In this document: piece after piece, positions 24,951-32,773 of the stretch | Position numbering within the stretch: the stretch's first letter is position 1 | How the letters are laid out: every line of letters starts with the position of its first letter | Assembly (NCBI GenBank): GCA_964404745.1 | Contig: CAYOLG010000001.1 | Coordinates: 124,001 to 188,000 of the forward strand | DNA length: 64,000 nucleotides | DNA from: Pelagisphaera sp964404745 | Lineage (GTDB): Bacteria > Verrucomicrobiota > Verrucomicrobiia > Opitutales > Opitutaceae | Reading direction: 5' to 3' | Position numbers and translations under genes: made by a program | The notes under the pieces: generated by a model | Told to the model about the DNA's origin: nothing | Databases searched by the model: none | Seen by the model: only the letters and a program-made list of their open reading frames with translations

Positions 24951-27227
24951 TCAGCAGAAAAGAAATCGGGAGTTATTCGATGACAGGGGATCGAAGGACC
25001 TAGTTTCATCTTTGACGATAATTCCTTTATGCCCCCGCTCCTTAGTTTTCGCCAGAAGGGTAGGCAGAGCCTCGGTTGAATCGAGTCGGGTCACGGGCGA
25101 AATTCTCAGCTTTGGATTCACGGAAAACGTGTCTAGCTCACTTTTCCGATAGTATAGCGGCTGGTCGATCAAGGGGTCTCCATTGAACCAAAATAAGTCG
25201 TTGAGCCACAGAAGGGTGCCAACGTCCTCTCCGATAAATAAGTCTGCAGCGGGTTTTTGGATTCGTTCTATCAGCTTGGAGATCGGAAGCGGTTTTTCCT
25301 TTTCCCAACCGACAAGATAGCCCTCGGCTATGAAGTCTTGGGGAATGTGCATACTCGATTCAACGATTTCGGGGAATTTGCGGGCCAAGCTCTTCCCGGA
25401 TGCATCGAAAAGCTCTGCCCGGCTGCCGATTTTATGGATTTGGCAGCGCAATCCGTCGAAGAGGGTTTCCGACCAGATGGGAAGGGGCAAAGCGGAGAGA
25501 AATCCTAGATCCATTTGTCCGTTGGAGTCGGGCTCCATTGGCATCGGAAAGAAATGCTTTACTGGCACAAATTCGAGAAGCTGATCGATGGCCGCGTTGG
25601 CGGTCTGCTCTAAATCGGAGCAACGCAAATTGGCTCGTTTAACCGAGTCTTCCGAGGCTCGGGCTCGTTGGGCGAGAGCCTCTTCGATAATGCTTTCCTC
25701 GATATCTTCTAAGCCGCTGCCAGTTGCCAACCGCGTCAGAGCTAACGTTTCGGTGGGTCCCATGGTTTTGTACTGATCGCGGAGCAAGGAATGCTGGTAG
25801 ACCGGATTGGGGGCTCGCTCGAGATGCTCGAAGAGAGAACGGATATCTTTCAGGGAGCGATCCGATCCATCGGGTTGGGGTATCAGGGCGACTAGGGCTG
25901 ATTGAGCATCAACCTTCGCCGCGCGCTCTCGCTTGTAGTCCAGTTCGCTAGCATTGGCGGCGGCCAAGATGGCTTGCCGATTCAATTTGGGCTCTATCGA
26001 GGCTCGTTTTCGGGAAGATCGAGGAAAGGCTCTGCCAGAAAGAAACAGGCACGCGATTCCAATATCGGAAGCCTCTAGCGTATCTAGGTATTCAGAGGCT
26101 AGTGCGACTTTTCGTTGGCGACTGCCAGCTTTGACGATAGCTTCGTACGTAGTTGAAAAATGGGTGAATTGCCCGTTACCGGTTTCAATGGCCGGTCCGG
26201 GGTATTTGGGGGAAGGTGAAGTGTGGCGGGTTTTTCCTCGGTTAACCACGATGTTCAGGTTTAGTTGCCGTTGGTGGGCCAGTTCCCAAGCGTCGATGCC
26301 TCGGTCTCTCAACGTTTGGGCGAACTCTGAGGCGAATCCATGTACAGTGATAACGTGTTTAGGATTAACCAAGTCAACGAACTCGAGTAACTCTAGAAAA
26401 TCGGAATGGTCGGAAATGGGAAAGGCTCGATCGGCGCCGCTGCGGTGTTTGATCGATGGATCTACAGCCCAGCCTGATACGGTGGCGGTTCGGCGATTGG
26501 AGATATTCGTTAGCCAACGAGATTTCGAGCTTAGGGGAGGAGCGATGACCACATAGCCATTTGCCCGATTGAGATCGAAGGCTTCGAAATGCGGATAGGC
26601 GAATCCAATCTTCTGGCAGGCTTCTGTCATTTTCAGGACTTGCGGATGGAGCATGATTTTCAGCTCCTTATTCTGAAGGATCGTGAGGATCGCCTGAGCT
26701 TTTCCGAGGCTGTATCCAAAAAGCACGGGAATTGCTCCGTCCTCGATCGTTTCCCGACAGAATTGGACGACATCGGCAGCTACCTCAGCCAGAGGAGGAA
26801 ACGTGTATTTGGGAATCCCGTAAGTCGTTTCCATCACGAGCGTATCCGCTTGCGGAGCTATGCAGGCTTCGGCGGCTGGACCGGAATGCAGTTTGAAGTC
26901 TCCCGTGTACAGAAGCGAACCTTGCTCGCTTTCCAGTCGGATCATTGAAGAACCCGGTATATGACCGGCTGGAAACATCTCCCCGCGAACCTCAGGGGTC
27001 GCGTTGAAAGCGGTTTCGAAGGGGTGAGTCAGCCACTCTCGATTGCCGGGCATCCTTGCTTTGAGGAGCTGGGCGGTTCCTTCGGAGCAGGTTATCGAAG
27101 GGTGTTTGCCGAAATGGTCAAAATGGGCATGGGAAATATACGCTTTGGGCGTAGGCATGCGGGCATCCAATCGCCAACCAATCTGCGGCAAGTAGATGCC
27201 GTTGCTCTTCTCGACGGCCCAACTCAT
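24951..27227 (-). CDS. MBL-fold DNA exonuclease fused to a degenerate ATP-dependent DNA ligase
   Basis: A 758-residue two-part protein. Residues 1-340 are a metallo-beta-lactamase/beta-CASP nuclease like the exonucleases that accompany LigC-type ligases: metal motif SHAHFDHFG (His33, His35, Asp37, His38), AGHIPGSS, YTGDFK, VMETTYG, FGYSLGKAQ and ISDHSDF. Residues about 350-560 resemble the ligase DNA-binding domain (YEAIVKAGSRQRKVALASEYL, CLFLSGRAFP). Residues 570-758 align with the nucleotidyltransferase domain, but the usual E-x-K-x-D-G motif I reads ETLFDGLR, with Leu589 in place of the AMP-accepting lysine; motif III D-G-E reads E-G-Y (Tyr637); and motif IV EG becomes KG (Lys734). The protein ends 19 residues after that motif, so the OB-fold and motif VI are absent. 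The nuclease looks active; the ligase half cannot adenylate and may serve in DNA binding. Part of the leftward fabV-to-DUF3108 run. Confidence 0.85.
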   Translation of the reverse strand: MSWAVEKSNGIYLPQIGWRLDARMPTPKAYISHAHFDHFGKHPSITCSEGTAQLLKARMPGNREWLTHPFETAFNATPEVRGEMFPAGHIPGSSMIRLESEQGSLLYTGDFKLHSGPAAEACIAPQADTLVMETTYGIPKYTFPPLAEVAADVVQFCRETIEDGAIPVLFGYSLGKAQAILTILQNKELKIMLHPQVLKMTEACQKIGFAYPHFEAFDLNRANGYVVIAPPLSSKSRWLTNISNRRTATVSGWAVDPSIKHRSGADRAFPISDHSDFLELLEFVDLVNPKHVITVHGFASEFAQTLRDRGIDAWELAHQRQLNLNIVVNRGKTRHTSPSPKYPGPAIETGNGQFTHFSTTYEAIVKAGSRQRKVALASEYLDTLEASDIGIACLFLSGRAFPRSSRKRASIEPKLNRQAILAAANASELDYKRERAAKVDAQSALVALIPQPDGSDRSLKDIRSLFEHLERAPNPVYQHSLLRDQYKTMGPTETLALTRLATGSGLEDIEESIIEEALAQRARASEDSVKRANLRCSDLEQTANAAIDQLLEFVPVKHFFPMPMEPDSNGQMDLGFLSALPLPIWSETLFDGLRCQIHKIGSRAELFDASGKSLARKFPEIVESSMHIPQDFIAEGYLVGWEKEKPLPISKLIERIQKPAADLFIGEDVGTLLWLNDLFWFNGDPLIDQPLYYRKSELDTFSVNPKLRISPVTRLDSTEALPTLLAKTKERGHKGIIVKDETRSFDPLSSNNSRFLFC

Positions 27228-27232
27228 GAAAG

Positions 27233-27700
27233 TTACACCCCTCTGCGATCAAGGCTGAACCGTCCAGGCCCGATAAACGCCAAGGATAGAGCAGCTAGAT
27301 TGATCTGCCCGTAGACAAGCATCATCGTGTCTAAACTTTCCGCATTCAAAATTAGCCCAGCTAGGGCGAATCCGACGATGATTGATAGCAGGAGAGCGAT
27401 GCCTCTGGTCAGGATTCCCAGGATTAAAAATAGGCCCCCTAGGGATTGAATGACTGCCGAGGCTAGACCGAAAAAAAGGTGGAAGGAGTCAATCCCAATG
27501 ATGGATACGGCACCGCCGACTCGCTCATAGGTTTCCGCGCCTCCGATGAGAAGGGGAAACCCATTATAGCCTATCAGAGCGCCCAAGCCGACACGGAGAA
27601 ACAAGACGCCGATAAAATCGAATTTACTCAAACTGGCTAGTGGGGATCGCATTAGGTAATAGTCCCTCGTCGAGACGCTCTTTCTAAAGAAATCGGGCAT
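27233..27700 (-). CDS. DoxX-family membrane protein
   Basis: A 155-residue inner-membrane protein with four likely transmembrane helices (about 29-45, 67-85, 87-110 and 118-142), starting with the family's FLRVGLGALIGYNGFPLL segment. DoxX proteins are linked to thiosulfate or redox metabolism and stress responses, but most have no assigned role. ATG 27700 is used; an internal ATG at 27652 is also possible. The stop lies 5 bp before the exonuclease/ligase fusion start, so both are probably on one transcript. Confidence 0.8.
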   Translation of the reverse strand: MPDFFRKSVSTRDYYLMRSPLASLSKFDFIGVLFLRVGLGALIGYNGFPLLIGGAETYERVGGAVSIIGIDSFHLFFGLASAVIQSLGGLFLILGILTRGIALLLSIIVGFALAGLILNAESLDTMMLVYGQINLAALSLAFIGPGRFSLDRRGV

Positions 27701-27742
27701 GGGCCCGTCTTTGTAAAGAGCAATGAAGTTGCCTGCTCAGGG

Positions 27743-28195
27743 TCATGCTCGAGCATGGGAATCGAAAATGATGGTTACAGGCCCGTCGTTGGTCAGAGAG
27801 ACCTGCATATTGGCTCCGAATATCCCAGTTTTGACGGGTCTTTCGACGTATTGTTTCAAGGCGTCAGCCGCTTCTGTAACCAATCGCTCGCCGGTTTCGG
27901 GATCCGCCGCGTCGTTGAAGGAGGGGCGATTGCCTTTTTTTACCGAGGCGATCAGAGTGAATTGGCTGATCAGCAGGATCTCCCCGTTGAAGGCCGCCAA
28001 GCTCTGGTTCATCAGGCCATTTTCGTCTTCGAATACTCGTAATTGGCCGATTTTGCGGGCGATCCAATCGACATCCTCCTCTGTATCCTTTTTGTGAATG
28101 CCGAGCAAAACAAGAAGCCCTTTTCCGATCCTAGCTTCCTCTTCGCCTCCAATCGATACGGAGGCGCTAGTTACCCGTTGAGCGATCGCCCTCAT
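27743..28195 (-). CDS. dtd: D-aminoacyl-tRNA deacylase
   Basis: Removes D-amino acids (and glycine from tRNA-Ala) from mischarged tRNAs. The 150-residue product has the N-terminal MRAIAQRVTSASV strand, the catalytic SQFTL motif, and NDGPVT near the C-terminus, the Gly-cisPro site that gives chiral selectivity. Length is exactly the family's. It overlaps the upstream methyltransferase stop by 4 bp (ATGA on the minus strand), so translation is coupled. Confidence 0.95.
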   Translation of the reverse strand: MRAIAQRVTSASVSIGGEEEARIGKGLLVLLGIHKKDTEEDVDWIARKIGQLRVFEDENGLMNQSLAAFNGEILLISQFTLIASVKKGNRPSFNDAADPETGERLVTEAADALKQYVERPVKTGIFGANMQVSLTNDGPVTIIFDSHARA

Positions 28196-28890
28196 CTTAA
28201 CGAGCCATTTTTCCGCAGCGCGACGAAGTACTCGATGCCATTTTCGTCGCCGACAGATTCGTAGAGGGTTAGGAAGGAAACGCCCAAAGTGGATTGGCAG
28301 CGGTTCAAGAAGTCCTTGAAGGAGACGCTGTCCCAGACGTGAGCATGTTCGCGGCGAGAGCGGGCGAAGGCGAGATCGCCCTCGATGTCTCGAGCGGGAT
28401 CTTTAAATACGTGTTTGGCCACATGTTTTAAAAAATCGATATAGTGATCATCGTCAACGTGATCGACTCCCTCGGCATACTCGGCTTCCAAATGTTCGAA
28501 GGTCGTGAGGGGACGGTCTCGATCGAAGGTATAGCGCTTGTCGGGGGCGGAAAGAACGAGGTGGCCACCTTCTTTAAGAAGCGAAACGATATCCTCGATC
28601 ATGGCGATGGGGGAAGCGACGTGTTCGATTACGTGGTTGGCGATTACGAAATCCAAGGAATTGGACCGGATCGATTTTCTCAGGTCGCGCTGGTCAATAT
28701 CGCCGACAATGTCGACGTTTACCAGTTTGCTGGCATCGATTTCCGGGAAACGCTTGGCGGCCTCCTCCGCGTCCAAAGCGTCGAAGTATTCAACTGAACA
28801 GCCCTCCGGCAGATCGGCGGGTTCATGAAAGGCCCCAATCTCTAATCCCCTACCGTTCAAGAGGGAGTAACCTTCGATACGATGTTTCAA
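28192..28890 (-). CDS. class I SAM-dependent methyltransferase
   Basis: A 232-residue methyltransferase. The SAM motif I LEIGAFHEPADLP is a variant (LEIGAF rather than DxGxGxG), motif IV is DFVIANHVIEHVASP, and the segment after it is LLKEGGHLVLSAPDKRYTFDR. This pattern resembles Methyltransf_11-type enzymes found with surface glycan or lipid genes, so the substrate is unknown. It lies between fabV (51 bp) and dtd (4-bp overlap) on the minus strand. A cysteine-poor, soluble protein is expected. Confidence 0.8.
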   Translation of the reverse strand: MKHRIEGYSLLNGRGLEIGAFHEPADLPEGCSVEYFDALDAEEAAKRFPEIDASKLVNVDIVGDIDQRDLRKSIRSNSLDFVIANHVIEHVASPIAMIEDIVSLLKEGGHLVLSAPDKRYTFDRDRPLTTFEHLEAEYAEGVDHVDDDHYIDFLKHVAKHVFKDPARDIEGDLAFARSRREHAHVWDSVSFKDFLNRCQSTLGVSFLTLYESVGDENGIEYFVALRKNGSLR

Positions 28891-28941
28891 ATGCCGTTCT
28901 TGGAATACCAGTTTGGGAGAGCGGCCTCCAAGAAAAACTGA

Positions 28942-30129
28942 TCAATCAAAATCGACGACAGGATCGACGTCGGCCTCGTAATCCACTCCCTTTACCCCGA
29001 ATCCGAAGAGCCGAAGAAATTCTTCTTGGTAGCCGTCGAAATCGGTGAGCTCGTCGACTGTCTCGGTGGTGACTTTGGGCCAAACTTCGGTGACGGCATC
29101 TTGGATCTTCGCCTCCATTTCCCAGTCATCCATGCGGATCAATCCCAGATCGTCGAGAGGAATGGAGCGGTCGGGCCGATAGAGGCGATCCGCGAACAGG
29201 CGGGTCATTTGTTCGATGCAGCCTTCGTGGCCACCGAGATCCTTCATGATCTTAAAGAGGATGGTAATGTACAAATTGACACCGGGAATGGCTGAGCTCG
29301 CTTGAGTAACTACTGCTTTGTTTACGGAGATCAAGGCTTGGCCGCCGATTGGCTGCAGGGATTCCGAGATCGCGTCCTTGGCTCGCCGGAGATCGATCTT
29401 GGCCCGACCGATGGTTCCGTCCTTGTAGATAGGCCAGGTTACTTGGGGACCAATATAGTCGTAGGCGACAGTTTTGCACCCATCGGCGAGAAGCCCCGCC
29501 TCCTTCAGGGCTTGTATCCACAATTCCCAGTCTTCTCCGCCCATGACTTTTACCGTATTATGGATATCCTCATCGGTAGCGGCTTCGAGCGTGGCTTCTT
29601 GTATAGTCTTCTTGTCGGTATCCAGGTATTTGTTGGAATAGTCAGAGCCGATTGGCTTCAGGGTGGAGCGATAGGTTTCCCCCGTTTTGGGATCCGTTCT
29701 CCTAGGAGCGGCCAAAGAGTAGACGACTAGGTCGATTTTTCCCATATTAGAGCGGATTCTCTCGATCGCTTGATCCTTTATCTCCTGTGAAAAGGCGTCG
29801 CCATTGATGTTGGAAGCATAGAGACCCTCGGCTTTAGCGGCTTTCTCGAGAGCCACGGAATTGTACCAGCCGGGGGTGGCGGTGCGACCACGCTCGGAAG
29901 GCCGTTCGAAAAAGACGCCCAATGTATTGGCGTGACAGGCGAAGGCGGAAACGATTCGGGAGGCGAGCCCATAACCGGTGGAGGATCCAACTACCAGCGC
30001 GTTTTTCGGTCCATTCTCCACTGCGGGATTGGATTTTACGTAGTCGATCTGCTCTTTAACGTTCGCTTCGCAGCCCTTCGGATGGGCGGTCACGCAGACG
30101 AAACCTCTTACTTTTGGACGAATGATCAT
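28942..30129 (-). CDS. fabV: NADH-dependent trans-2-enoyl-ACP reductase
   Basis: FabV carries out the last reduction of each fatty acid elongation cycle and is insensitive to triclosan compared with FabI. The 395-residue product begins MIIRPKVRGFVCVTAHPKGC, has the NADH motif LVVGSSTGYGLASRI, FFERPSERGRTATPGWYN, DLVVYSLAAPRR, and the active-site YDYIGPQVTWPIYKDGTIG with Tyr and Lys spaced as in the FabV Y-x8-K site. Length is normal. It heads the leftward run that continues with the methyltransferase and dtd; no other fatty acid gene is nearby. Confidence 0.97.
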   Translation of the reverse strand: MIIRPKVRGFVCVTAHPKGCEANVKEQIDYVKSNPAVENGPKNALVVGSSTGYGLASRIVSAFACHANTLGVFFERPSERGRTATPGWYNSVALEKAAKAEGLYASNINGDAFSQEIKDQAIERIRSNMGKIDLVVYSLAAPRRTDPKTGETYRSTLKPIGSDYSNKYLDTDKKTIQEATLEAATDEDIHNTVKVMGGEDWELWIQALKEAGLLADGCKTVAYDYIGPQVTWPIYKDGTIGRAKIDLRRAKDAISESLQPIGGQALISVNKAVVTQASSAIPGVNLYITILFKIMKDLGGHEGCIEQMTRLFADRLYRPDRSIPLDDLGLIRMDDWEMEAKIQDAVTEVWPKVTTETVDELTDFDGYQEEFLRLFGFGVKGVDYEADVDPVVDFD

Positions 30130-30319
30130 ACGGTAGGGAAATTAATAGAAAGTTTTTGCAAGGAGGTTTCCGATTTGGGCGGTGTCAAGTAGAGGTTTTA
30201 TCTGATTGAGTTGCCGAGAAAATTCCAGATATAAATACCACAATTGGCGAGCCGCTCTAAAGTTAACGCAATCAGGGTGATTGCCTCGACGTCGGTCGAG
30301 GAGTGAGCCAGAGAGAATA

Positions 30320-30412
30320 TCAAAACACGGATAAGCCAATAATTCCGATGATGATGAGCAACAAGACAATAGACAGGATAAATCTCTCCTGCTTGGTGGT
30401 CTTCAAGAGCAT
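30320..30412 (-). CDS. possible 30-residue single-pass membrane protein
   Basis: ATG at 30412 opens a 30-codon frame ending TGA at 30320. The product starts MLLKTTKQERF and continues with one strongly hydrophobic helix (about residues 12-29, ILSIVLLLIIIGIIGLSVF), the topology of known small membrane proteins with positive residues on the cytosolic side. There is no clear ribosome site, and I recognise no family. It lies alone between fabV and the divergent DsbD gene. The call rests on composition only. Confidence 0.3.
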   Translation of the reverse strand: MLLKTTKQERFILSIVLLLIIIGIIGLSVF

Positions 30413-30472
30413 GGGTACAGATTGGATTTAGGTTGGAATCCCCGCCGGAGGGCGTGTGTCTTAGTTACAGTT

Positions 30473-32656
30473 ATGAAACTTCCATTTTCGCAGCTCAAGC
30501 TTTTGCTAGCGGTTTTCGCTTCACTGGCCTGCCCCTTATTTGCCCAGCCCTACCAGGAGGGGCCCGTAGATAAGGACCAGGCCACTGCGGAATTAGTCGC
30601 TAATGTGGGGGAAATCCGGCCTGGGGAGCGTTTCGACATTGCTCTTCGGCTTGAGTTGGATCCGCACTGGCACGCCTATTGGAAGAATCCGGGCGATACG
30701 GGACTGGCCCCTTCGGTCGAATGGTTAGCTCCAGAGGGGCTGAATTTTGGCGAACTCATGTTTGCCGCCCCAGAAAGGATTATCACCCCACCGGACTTCG
30801 TTTCCTACGGATATGAAGGGGAGGTTTTCTTCATTGCTGAGGTGTCCGTGGCCGAGGATTTTCCTGCCGGGCAGAGTGTTACAATCCAGGCAGATGCCAG
30901 TTGGCTTGCTTGCGAAAAGATGTGCATTCCCGGAAGCGCGAAACTCGCTCTTGAACTACCGATGGCGCCGGAAGGCGAAGAAGCCTTAAAGCCATCGTCT
31001 TGGGCGGAATCGCTTCTTGCGGCTCGAAACCGAATCCCCTCCATGCCGCAAACCGCCAGCCTGTCCTTCGAGAATCTGGATTCTACGATTTCCGCTAGTA
31101 TTCGATGGGAAGGACTTAAAGGGATCGATACTCAGAAGCTGTATTTCTATGCGGAAGAGGAAGGTCTCATCAACTCAGCGGCCGATCAAAATTTCGCTAT
31201 CACGGGTGACACGTTGATTTTCTCCATGATGAAGTCAGAATACTACGAAGGCGACGTTGAACGTTTTACGGGCGTTTTGCAGTACGAAGCCGGATTTCCG
31301 GCCCTGGATGGCAATGAGTACATTTTCCTGAGTTCGGATAAGTCGGCTTCGACCGTTGAGGGCGCGGCGGGATCAATGGCTGGTTCGGCAGTGATCAGCC
31401 CAAGCAAGGCATTGGTCTTCGCGTTCTTGGGAGGCATGATATTAAATCTCATGCCCTGCGTTTTTCCGGTGCTTTCCATCAAAGCGTTGGGATTCCTACA
31501 ATATTCCGGGAGCGACAGCCGACAGCCTTTTTATCATGGCCTGACATTTGCCGCTGGCGTGCTCGTGTCGTTTTTGCTCCTAGCCGGCGCGTTGATCGGC
31601 CTGAGGGCAGGTGGAGAGAGTTTGGGATGGGGCTTTCAACTTCAATCTCCCTACTTCGTGGGAGTGTTATTGGTGATCATGTTTTTGTTTGGCTTGAGTT
31701 TGGCCGGGGTCTTCGAATTCGGAACATCCGCAGTTGGTTTGGCAGGAAAAATCCAGGGAGAAAGTTATGGGAGTTCATTCTTTTCTGGGGTCCTGGCCAC
31801 TGCGGTAGCCACTCCCTGTACGGGGCCTTTCATGGGGCCGGCTTTGGGATTCGCCTTAACGCTTTCCGCATTTCAATCCCTGACTGTATTTACGTTGCTG
31901 GCTCTCGGAATGGCGACACCCTACGTTTTGCTTTCATCATTCCCGAGTTTAATCAACCGTCTGCCTAGGCCCGGACCTTGGATGGAGACTTTCAAGCAAC
32001 TTATGGCCTTTCCCATGTTCGCTACCTGTATTTGGCTGGTTTGGCTGATGGGAGCCCATGTGGGAAATGATGGATTAATTATGACGCTGGGCGGGCTTCT
32101 TGTCGTAGCGATAGGAGCGTGGATTTATGGTCGTTGGTCGGCTCCTTCCCGTAGCCCATTTGTGAGGCGCGCGGCCATGGTTTCGGCGGCGCTTTTTCTT
32201 GTATTTGGAATTTGGATTCTAATGCCAAATAATCAAGGAAGCGATGCTGTCAGCCTAGATGGGGCTGGAGGACCGGATCAGTATGGCATCGTCTGGGAAA
32301 ACTTTTCTCCAGATCGTGTCGAAGAGGCCCGAAGGGATGGCAAATTGGTGTTCATCGACTTTACCGCGAAGTGGTGCCTGACATGCAAGGCGAACAAAGC
32401 GGTAGTATTCTCATCCGACAAAGTAAAGCAACGATTCCAAGAGCTCAACGCAGTCATGGTGAAGGCGGATTGGACGAAGCGAAACCCGGTCATTACGGAA
32501 GCGCTGGAATCCTTTGGGCGATCAGGCGTGCCGCTCTACGTGCTTTACGACGGCATGAGCAAGCCCAAGGTCCTTCCCGAATTGCTCAACCCAGGGATCG
32601 TGTTGAACGCTCTCAACAGTTTAGAAGCGGACAAAGCTCGAGTAGCCCAGCGCTGA
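30473..32656 (+). CDS. DsbD/ScsB-type thiol:disulfide interchange protein
   Basis: A 727-residue inner-membrane protein that moves reducing power from cytosolic thioredoxin to the periplasm. After a signal peptide (MKLPFSQLKLLLAVFASLACPLFA) comes a DsbC-like N-terminal domain (about 30-185) with a cysteine pair in CEKMCIPG (Cys147/Cys151). The membrane domain (about 320-590) has the electron-carrying cysteines in LMPCVFPVLS (Cys329) and VATPCTGPFMG (Cys449). The C-terminal thioredoxin domain has the KWCLTCKAN site (Cys635/Cys638). All three redox pairs are complete. Size and domain order suit the ScsB group more than classical DsbD. The start is ATG 30473, since an upstream TTG would displace the signal peptide. 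A perfect inverted repeat follows. Confidence 0.93.
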   Translation: MKLPFSQLKLLLAVFASLACPLFAQPYQEGPVDKDQATAELVANVGEIRPGERFDIALRLELDPHWHAYWKNPGDTGLAPSVEWLAPEGLNFGELMFAAPERIITPPDFVSYGYEGEVFFIAEVSVAEDFPAGQSVTIQADASWLACEKMCIPGSAKLALELPMAPEGEEALKPSSWAESLLAARNRIPSMPQTASLSFENLDSTISASIRWEGLKGIDTQKLYFYAEEEGLINSAADQNFAITGDTLIFSMMKSEYYEGDVERFTGVLQYEAGFPALDGNEYIFLSSDKSASTVEGAAGSMAGSAVISPSKALVFAFLGGMILNLMPCVFPVLSIKALGFLQYSGSDSRQPFYHGLTFAAGVLVSFLLLAGALIGLRAGGESLGWGFQLQSPYFVGVLLVIMFLFGLSLAGVFEFGTSAVGLAGKIQGESYGSSFFSGVLATAVATPCTGPFMGPALGFALTLSAFQSLTVFTLLALGMATPYVLLSSFPSLINRLPRPGPWMETFKQLMAFPMFATCIWLVWLMGAHVGNDGLIMTLGGLLVVAIGAWIYGRWSAPSRSPFVRRAAMVSAALFLVFGIWILMPNNQGSDAVSLDGAGGPDQYGIVWENFSPDRVEEARRDGKLVFIDFTAKWCLTCKANKAVVFSSDKVKQRFQELNAVMVKADWTKRNPVITEALESFGRSGVPLYVLYDGMSKPKVLPELLNPGIVLNALNSLEADKARVAQR

Positions 32657-32672
32657 ACAAATCGTAATTTGA

Positions 32673-32734
32673 GATCGCGGGCGGTTCGCCCGCTTTTCGG
32701 GGCCCTCATTCCAGCGGGCGAACCGCCCGCGATC
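32673..32734. repeat. perfect inverted repeat with palindromic arms
   Basis: Twenty-two-bp arms (32673-32694 and 32713-32734) are exact reverse complements around an 18-base loop, and each arm is itself a palindrome with core GCGGGCG-GTT-CGCCCGC. It lies between the convergent dsbD-like and rpoN genes. The nested structure is REP-like; it might also stop transcription from both sides, though no strong T-run follows. Confidence 0.7.
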
Positions 32735-32773
32735 CCGGAGCGGAAACCTATGCGATTCTTGCATGGTGGGAAG

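Noticed and set aside
30142..30369. Open frame of 75 codons between fabV and the DsbD-like gene
   Set aside because: Composition is irregular, and no conserved pattern or ribosome site was seen; only the 30-codon hydrophobic frame on the same strand was kept, at low confidence.
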